From UBA647 sp964400545 (GTDB taxonomy: Bacteria > Acidobacteriota > Aminicenantia > UBA2199), in assembly GCA_964400545.1 (NCBI GenBank), contig CAYNUG010000076.1, positions 1-10,445 of the forward strand: 10,445 nt of DNA. Reading direction: 5' to 3'. The translations under genes and the position numbers were made by a program. Positions 6,275 to 10,445 of the stretch are shown in pieces. Position 1 is the first letter of the stretch. The number at the start of each line of letters is the position of its first letter. A model generated the notes under the pieces. The model saw only the letters and a list, made by a program, of their open reading frames with translations, was not told the origin of the DNA and searched no databases.

Positions 6275-6281
6275 CCTCCTT
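6275..6281 (-). promoter_or_regulatory. Strong ribosome binding site before the TTG start of rpsM
   Basis: AAGGAGG directly after the rpmJ stop and five bases before the TTG at 6269. The perfect SD, together with the conserved MARISGV start, decides the initiation codon. Confidence 0.8.
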
Positions 6282-6394
6282 TAACCTTGCCTCTGTTTAT
6301 GTTTGGGATCTACACAAATTACTCTTACAACACCTTTTCTTCTAATAATTCTGCACTTATTACAAATTTTCTTTACTGATGCTCTTACTTTCAT
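6281..6394 (-). CDS. rpmJ: 50S ribosomal protein L36, zinc-binding form
   Basis: This short gene was found by reading the gap between rpsM and infA. It encodes 37 residues, starting MKVRASVKKICNKCRIIRRK and ending VICVDPKHKQRQG. The zinc ligands C11, C14, C27 and H32 (C-x2-C-x12-C-x4-H) are all present, so it is the C+ form that needs zinc. L36 binds 23S rRNA in the large subunit near the L11 stalk base. The ATG at 6394 is preceded by TAGGAGAAAG, whose TAG is the infA stop. Length is exactly typical (37-38). Confidence 0.97.
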   Translation of the reverse strand: MKVRASVKKICNKCRIIRRKGVVRVICVDPKHKQRQG

Positions 6395-6403
6395 TTCTTT
6401 CTC

Positions 6404-6631
6404 CTACTTGAACCTATATATAATTCTTCCGCGATTTATATCATATGGAGACATTTCCAGCAAGATCTTATCACTGGGTAGAATCCTTATATTGTTCTTT
6501 CTCATTTTTCCCGAGGGATGCGCATAGATCCTATGATGACTTTGATCAAGCTCAACTAAAAAAGTCGCATTAGGAAGTACTTCAAGCACCTTACCCCTCA
6601 CTTCAATAACATTTTTATCTTTTGCTGCCAT
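6404..6631 (-). CDS. infA: Translation initiation factor IF-1
   Basis: IF-1 occupies the ribosomal A site during initiation and supports IF-2 and IF-3. The 75-residue OB-fold protein matches the family along its length: VIEVRGKVLEVLPNATFLVE (8-27), SGKMRKNNIRILPSDKI (40-56) and MSPYDINRGRIIYRFK (60-75). The piece before SGKMRKN reads YAHP instead of the common LAHI, a small deviation. The ATG at 6631 lies one base after the map stop, and its SD, AAGGA, is inside the last codons of map. Confidence 0.97.
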   Translation of the reverse strand: MAAKDKNVIEVRGKVLEVLPNATFLVELDQSHHRIYAHPSGKMRKNNIRILPSDKILLEMSPYDINRGRIIYRFK

Positions 6632-6632
6632 A

Positions 6633-7394
6633 TTATATCCTTGTTAGAATTTCAGGACCATTATCTGAAATCGCAATAGTATGTTCATAATGAGTTGATA
6701 AACTTCCGTCAACCGTTACCACGGTCCAGTTATCCCCCAGTGTCTTAACCTTAAAACTACCATTTGTAATCATCGGTTCAATTGCTATTGTCATATTTCT
6801 TTTCAACTTCTTCCCCTTGATTCCATCGTTATAATTTATTATCTGAGGGTCTTCATGCAAATTTCTCCCGATTCCATGTCCTGTAAGATCTCTGACAATT
6901 TCAAATCCCTTCGCTCTGACAAATTTGTCGATCGTATTTGAGATATCAGAAACGCGATTTCCCTTAACAGCAGCATCTATCCCCTTATAAAGGGCTTTTT
7001 CACATGTTTCCATCAAATGTTTTGTATCATCACTTACCTTTCCCACAGCATAAGTATAAGCTCCGTCACCATAGAAACCATTAAATATCGTTCCAACATC
7101 AACACCGATTATATCCCCCTCTTTAAGAATAACTTCCTTCGATGGGATACCATGAACAACCTGATCATTCACAGAAGTACAAAGTGTTGCAGGAAATCTT
7201 CTATCCCCCCAACCATATCCTTTAAATCCGGGAACAGCCTTCAATCCGATGATCCTCTCTTCAGCAAATTTATCCAATTCAAAAGTGGAAACACCAGGGC
7301 GAATCAGATCTTTGATTTCCGAGAGAACAATGGCAACGATCCTGTTTGCCTCCCTCATGATCTTCAACTCACTGTCAGTTTTTAGAATTATCAC
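6633..7394 (-). CDS. map: Methionine aminopeptidase, type I
   Basis: This metalloenzyme removes the initiator Met from new proteins. From the GTG at 7394 it has 253 residues, starting MIILKTDSELKIMREANRIV, the usual type I N-terminus. All five metal ligands are present: D99 and D110 (GVDVGTIFNGFYGD), H173 (GHGIGRNLHEDP), E206 (AIEPMI) and E237 (HYEHTIAI); H81 (VVHGIPS) is the substrate-binding histidine. The GTG overlaps the adk stop as GTGA, with AAGGGAG eight bases upstream. A TTG at 7421 would add nine residues that do not fit the family, and it lies before that SD. It has no N-terminal zinc-finger extension. Confidence 0.97.
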   Translation of the reverse strand: MIILKTDSELKIMREANRIVAIVLSEIKDLIRPGVSTFELDKFAEERIIGLKAVPGFKGYGWGDRRFPATLCTSVNDQVVHGIPSKEVILKEGDIIGVDVGTIFNGFYGDGAYTYAVGKVSDDTKHLMETCEKALYKGIDAAVKGNRVSDISNTIDKFVRAKGFEIVRDLTGHGIGRNLHEDPQIINYNDGIKGKKLKRNMTIAIEPMITNGSFKVKTLGDNWTVVTVDGSLSTHYEHTIAISDNGPEILTRI

Positions 7395-8023
7395 CCAACC
7401 AACTCCCTTATTGTTTCCCAAACTTTTTCGATATCTTCTGAAGCATCAATATCATGCAAAGAACCTTTCCCTTTGTAATAATCAATGACAGGCATTGTTT
7501 CTTCTCTGTAAATAATTATCCTCTTTTTAATAATATCTTCTGTATCATCATGCCTTCTTGAAAGAGTGCCGCCACACCTGTCACAAACATTTTCTTTTTC
7601 CGGGGCACTGGTTAAAGTATTAAATATCTTCCCGCAATTTTCACATGAAAGACGTGATAATATCCTCTTTACAATCAGTTCCTCATTAACTCTGAGGAAT
7701 ATCGCAAGTTCCTCATCTGCCGGCACTGAAACCAAGCCCTTGACCTGATTCAATGTTCGGGGAAACCCGTCAAGGATATATCCACTCCCAATATCATCTG
7801 CAGATACTCTGTTCTTTACCATTTCAACAATCATCTCATCAGGAACAAGGAGCCCTTTTGAACTGTACTCTTCTATCTTTTTCCCGATAATACTTTTTTT
7901 GTGCATTTCAGCTCTTATCAGATCGCCGGTTGATATTTTCTTGTAAGAAAATTCTTTCTCGATCTTGTCCGCCTGGGTCCCTTTACCTGATCCCGGTGCG
8001 CCAAAAAGTATTATCCTTTTCAT
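7391..8023 (-). CDS. adk: Adenylate kinase, long form with Cys4 zinc LID
   Basis: This enzyme catalyses ATP + AMP = 2 ADP. The 210-residue protein has the P-loop GAPGSGKGTQ (8-17), the NMP-binding STGDLIRAEM (31-40), and GYILDGFPRT (81-90). The long LID domain has C127, C130, C147 and C150 (C-x2-C-x16-C-x2-C), a structural zinc site common outside the enteric bacteria. SRRHDDTED (155-163) holds the LID arginine and aspartates. The start is the ATG at 8023, four bases after the secY stop; the longer reading to 8071 lies within secY and is not family-like. The SD is weak, suggesting reinitiation after secY. Confidence 0.97.
   Translation of the reverse strand: MKRIILFGAPGSGKGTQADKIEKEFSYKKISTGDLIRAEMHKKSIIGKKIEEYSSKGLLVPDEMIVEMVKNRVSADDIGSGYILDGFPRTLNQVKGLVSVPADEELAIFLRVNEELIVKRILSRLSCENCGKIFNTLTSAPEKENVCDRCGGTLSRRHDDTEDIIKKRIIIYREETMPVIDYYKGKGSLHDIDASEDIEKVWETIRELVG
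7403..7409 (-). promoter_or_regulatory. Ribosome binding site before the GTG start of map
   Basis: AAGGGAG, formed by the adk codons for Arg-Glu near its end, eight bases before the GTG at 7394. It favours the GTG over the upstream TTG at 7421, which lies on the wrong side of this site. Confidence 0.7.
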
Positions 8024-8027
8024 TAGA

Positions 8028-9404
8028 TTATCTTCTGCCTCTGATCCTCCCCCTGCTGGAGAAAGTATCATAATTCCTCATAGTGAGCTGCGCTTCGATC
8101 TGCTGGACAGTATCCATTGCAACACCGACAATGATCAGGATCGAAGTACCACCAAAGAAAAATCTAAGACCAAGACCATCCTTGAACCATGCTGGAAGAT
8201 TCATATCCAGGAAATCACCGATGAACGGGAGAGCCTGCACCTTGAATCCGGAAGTTAAAAAAGTCGGAATAATTGCAACAAGTGCCAGATAGACTGCACC
8301 GACAAATGTCAACTTGGAAAGGACACCGTCAATATAGTCTGCTGTGTTCTTTCCCGCTCTGATCCCGGGTATAAATCCACCGTATTTCTTAAGATTATCT
8401 GAAACATCCTGCGGATTAAAAATAATAGACACATAAAAATATGTAAAGAAGATGATCGCTGCAATATAAAGCAAATTATAAAGTGGCATTCCGAAGCCTA
8501 ACTGAGTTGATATAGCTTTTGCGACAGGATGATTGATCAAACTTCCGAGAGTTGCAGGGAAAGCAATTATTGAAGATGCAAAAATGATCGGAATAACTCC
8601 TCCTGTATTTACTTTCAACGGGAGAAACGTACTTTGCCCGCCCATCATTCTTCTTCCCTGAATACGCTTCGCATATGATATAGGGATCCTTCGCTGACCC
8701 ATCTCTACATAGACGATGAAAGCAATAACACCTCCCATTAACAAAAGGATGAAAAATATCTTCAACGGGTTCATATCTCCGGTTTTTAATCCTTCGATCA
8801 AAGTTCCTGCACCCGGTATCAATCCCTTAATTATACCTGCAAAAATTATTAATGAGATACCATTACCGATACCTCTTTCAGATATTTGTTCACCAAGCCA
8901 CATTACGAAAATCGTACCTGTCGTCATTGTTAGAATTGTGAGAAGTCTGAATCCCCATCCCGGGTTCAACACTACCGGAAGTCCACTTGGATTCATTTTC
9001 TCAAGCATAACTGCAATACTAAAAGATTGAACTACAGCAATAAGCACTGTACCGTATCTTGTATATTGAGTTATCTTCTTTTTCCCCAAATCTCCCTCTT
9101 TCGATATCCTTTCCAGATATGGCCATACAACCTGCAACAATTGCAATATGATCGATGCACTGATATAAGGCATAATCCCGATTGCAAATATTGTCATTTT
9201 ACTCATATTACCACCGGAGAACATATCAATAAATCCGAAAAGTGACCCTTGTTGCTGTTCAAAAAATTTGACCAGAGCATCAATATTTATGCCAGGGGTT
9301 ACAATATGAGCACCAATTCTGTAAACAGCTAAAAGAAGGAAGGTAAAATAGACTCTTCTTCTTAACTCAGGAATAATAAATATATTTCTTAAGAACGTTA
9401 TCAA
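8028..9404 (-). CDS. secY: Preprotein translocase channel subunit SecY
   Basis: SecY is the pore of the Sec translocon. The 458-residue protein has about ten membrane helices. Landmarks are ELRRRVYFTFLLLAVYRIG (13-31, first helix), the plug region FIDMFSGGNMSKM (58-70), GIMPYISASIILQLL (76-90), GEQISERGIGNGISLIIFAG (171-190), the ribosome-facing loop MGQRRIPISYAKR (235-247), and the C-terminal FFFGGTSILIIVGVAMDTV (415-433) with EAQLTMRNYD. The DNA start is TTG at 9404, overlapping the rplO stop as TTGA, with GGGGAGG four bases upstream. There is no in-frame ATG before the first helices. Confidence 0.98.
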   Translation of the reverse strand: MITFLRNIFIIPELRRRVYFTFLLLAVYRIGAHIVTPGINIDALVKFFEQQQGSLFGFIDMFSGGNMSKMTIFAIGIMPYISASIILQLLQVVWPYLERISKEGDLGKKKITQYTRYGTVLIAVVQSFSIAVMLEKMNPSGLPVVLNPGWGFRLLTILTMTTGTIFVMWLGEQISERGIGNGISLIIFAGIIKGLIPGAGTLIEGLKTGDMNPLKIFFILLLMGGVIAFIVYVEMGQRRIPISYAKRIQGRRMMGGQSTFLPLKVNTGGVIPIIFASSIIAFPATLGSLINHPVAKAISTQLGFGMPLYNLLYIAAIIFFTYFYVSIIFNPQDVSDNLKKYGGFIPGIRAGKNTADYIDGVLSKLTFVGAVYLALVAIIPTFLTSGFKVQALPFIGDFLDMNLPAWFKDGLGLRFFFGGTSILIIVGVAMDTVQQIEAQLTMRNYDTFSSRGRIRGRR

Positions 9405-9856
9405 TTTTCCTCCCCTGCAAGGACTACAACCTCACCTCCGCTTTTTTTTATCTTCTCTGCTGCGGACTTTGAGAATTTGTGGGCCGTTACTTTAACTTTT
9501 CTGGTGAGTTTACCATCACCGAGTATTTTCAATCTAAGGTTTTTATCCCTTATAATTCTTTTCTCAAGTAATACTTCGATATTCAGTTCATCAAGACCAC
9601 TCTTCTCCAGATCACTCAGATTCACTACGTTGTATCGGGTTTTAAAGATATTTGTAAATCCTCTTTTTGGGATTCTCCTTATCAGAGGCATCTGGCCTCC
9701 TTCAAATCCCCTTTTCCTGGCATAACCACTTCGGGATTTCTGTCCATTCATTCCTCTTCCTGCAGTTTTTCCATAACCTGATCCAGGACCTCTTCCAACT
9801 CTTTTCCTTCTCTTTATTGAACCTTTAGCCGGTTTTAAGTTAGCCAGTGATATCAC
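9401..9856 (-). CDS. rplO: 50S ribosomal protein L15
   Basis: L15 is a late-assembly large-subunit protein with a long basic N-terminal arm reaching into 23S rRNA. In the 151-residue product the Gly/Arg-rich arm RVGRGPGSGYGKTAGRGMNG (19-38) is followed by KSRSGYARKRGFEGGQMPL and RRIPKRGFTN. The C-terminal globular part ends ...KSGGEVVVLAGEEN. The start is GTG at 9856 (MISLANLKPAKGS), overlapping the rpmD stop as GTGA, with GGAGGTG upstream. Confidence 0.98.
   Translation of the reverse strand: MISLANLKPAKGSIKRRKRVGRGPGSGYGKTAGRGMNGQKSRSGYARKRGFEGGQMPLIRRIPKRGFTNIFKTRYNVVNLSDLEKSGLDELNIEVLLEKRIIRDKNLRLKILGDGKLTRKVKVTAHKFSKSAAEKIKKSGGEVVVLAGEEN
9409..9415 (-). promoter_or_regulatory. Strong ribosome binding site before the TTG start of secY
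   Basis: GGGGAGG, formed by the rplO codons for Gly-Glu-Glu, four bases before the TTG at 9404. It supports TTG initiation coupled to termination of rplO. Confidence 0.8.
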
Positions 9857-10062
9857 TTTGACACCTCCGTTACTTCCAGCATGAAATCAACTTTGTTCAC
9901 CATACCAAGAATCTCAGGACTTTTTTCCTTAATAACTTCCGAGTTGATCTTCCTGAGACCAAGGCCCTTGATCACTCTTCTCTGCTTCTCGGTTCTACCG
10001 ATCAGACTTTTCCGGAGAGCAATCTTGATCATAGGGTATTTTACCTTTTTCTTTACTGCCAC
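9853..10062 (-). CDS. rpmD: 50S ribosomal protein L30
   Basis: L30 is a small ferredoxin-like large-subunit protein. The 69-residue product carries the family core IKIALRKSLIGRTEKQRRVI (12-31) and KGLGLRKINSEV (32-43), followed by GMVNKVDFMLEV. A short Lys-rich N-terminus (MAVKKKVKYP) makes it about ten residues longer than E. coli L30. The start is GTG at 10062, ten bases inside the end of rpsE, with AGGAGG four bases upstream. Its end overlaps rplO by four bases. Confidence 0.96.
   Translation of the reverse strand: MAVKKKVKYPMIKIALRKSLIGRTEKQRRVIKGLGLRKINSEVIKEKSPEILGMVNKVDFMLEVTEVSK
9862..9868 (-). promoter_or_regulatory. Strong ribosome binding site before the GTG start of rplO
   Basis: GGAGGTG inside the end of rpmD (codons for Glu-Val), five bases before the GTG at 9856. 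It supports the coupled GTGA start. Confidence 0.75.
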
Positions 10063-10445
10063 AATTCCTCCTCATCAATCTCCCTCTTGGATATAATTGA
10101 TTCAGCATTGTTCATCTCTTTAAGTCCGTTTATAGTTGCCTGGGCAACGGTCAGGATATTCTTACTGCGCAGACTTTTGGTAAGTACATTCTTTACTCCG
10201 GCCAATTCCATAATAACCCTGACAGATCCTCCCGCAATAACACCCGTGCCTTCGGAAGCAGGCCTGATAACAACCCTGGCTGCCCCAAATTTACCTACTG
10301 AGTAGTAGGGCAAAGTGTTTTTTACGATAGGTATATCAATCAGATTCTTCTTAGCATCTGCTACTGCTTTCTTGATCGCCAGAGGAACTTCCTTTGCTTT
10401 ACCCTTACCAAGGCCGACCTTTCCGTTCTTATCGCCGACTATAAC
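10053..10445 (-). CDS. rpsE: 30S ribosomal protein S5, N-terminus beyond the window
   Basis: The reading frame runs unbroken from the right edge (VIVGDKNGKVGLGKGKAKEV) to the TAA at 10055-10053, giving 130 residues. About 35 N-terminal residues, including the start, lie outside. Key blocks are VPLAIKKAVADAKKNLIDIP, ASEGTGVIAGGSVRVIMELA and VKNVLTKSLRSKN. S5 lines the mRNA entry and contributes to decoding fidelity. Its last codons (Glu-Glu-Glu) double as the SD of rpmD. It shows no internal damage. Confidence 0.98.
   Translation of the reverse strand, partial: VIVGDKNGKVGLGKGKAKEVPLAIKKAVADAKKNLIDIPIVKNTLPYYSVGKFGAARVVIRPASEGTGVIAGGSVRVIMELAGVKNVLTKSLRSKNILTVAQATINGLKEMNNAESIISKREIDEEELWQ
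10067..10072 (-). promoter_or_regulatory. Ribosome binding site before the GTG start of rpmD
   Basis: AGGAGG inside the last codons of rpsE, four bases before the GTG at 10062. It supports initiation within the end of rpsE. Confidence 0.75.

Noticed and set aside
7395..7421. TTG start of map at 7421
   Set aside because: It precedes the visible SD and adds nine residues foreign to the family. The GTG at 7394 fits.
8024..8071. Start of adk at 8071
   Set aside because: It lies within secY, and the extra residues are not part of adenylate kinases, which begin right before the P-loop.
7965..8258. Plus-strand open frame of 97 codons opposite secY and adk
   Set aside because: It lies entirely opposite well-supported genes and shows no family features, so it is a shadow frame.
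10053..10445. Possible frameshift in rpsE, because a TTG at 10313 could be taken for its start
   Set aside because: The frame is continuous from the right edge through 10313, with normal S5 sequence on both sides. The gene is only cut by the window.

Overview
The window is AT-rich bacterial chromosome in which every convincing gene lies on the minus strand, so the biological reading order runs from position 10445 down to 1. It opens inside the spc ribosomal-protein operon and runs through the alpha operon without an obvious break: rpsE (cut by the window edge), rpmD, rplO, secY, adk, map, infA, rpmJ, rpsM, rpsK, rpsD, rpoA, rplQ. This block supplies ribosomal proteins, the Sec channel, adenylate kinase, methionine aminopeptidase, IF-1 and the RNA polymerase alpha subunit. 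The genes are packed with overlaps of 4 to 10 bases or gaps of 1 to 15 bases. Several Shine-Dalgarno sequences are built from the last codons of the gene before. Six of the twelve genes whose start is visible begin with GTG or TTG.

Eight bases after rplQ comes a tRNA-Gly gene with anticodon CCC, followed within 24 bases by a bactofilin gene. Further along are a LipM-type octanoyltransferase, a PgaB-C-terminal-like (GHL13-type) putative glycoside hydrolase that overlaps lipM by 32 bases, and an integral-membrane methyltransferase of the ICMT/PEMT fold. No intrinsic terminator is visible between the ribosomal block and these genes, so the tRNA and the envelope/lipoate genes may be read from the same long transcript.

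The most unusual spot is the end of the methyltransferase gene. The heptamer A AAA AAG lies in exactly the register needed for -1 ribosomal frameshifting, three codons before the stop. The -1 frame then stays open for 45 protein-like codons. This could be programmed frameshifting, a recent frameshift mutation or a sequencing error in the A run. The last ~120 bases hold no gene, but do hold a good sigma-70-like promoter on the minus strand that would start the next transcript just at or beyond the left edge.

Organism: a bacterium with moderately low GC. The secY-adk-map-infA-rpmJ-rpsM-rpsK-rpsD-rpoA-rplQ order is widespread. S4, L36 and adenylate kinase are all of the cysteine-rich, zinc-binding type. 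A bactofilin and a PgaB-like hydrolase suggest a polysaccharide-producing, probably diderm lineage, while LipM is best known from Firmicutes. I cannot name the phylum from this window; an uncultured lineage is plausible, but that is inference.
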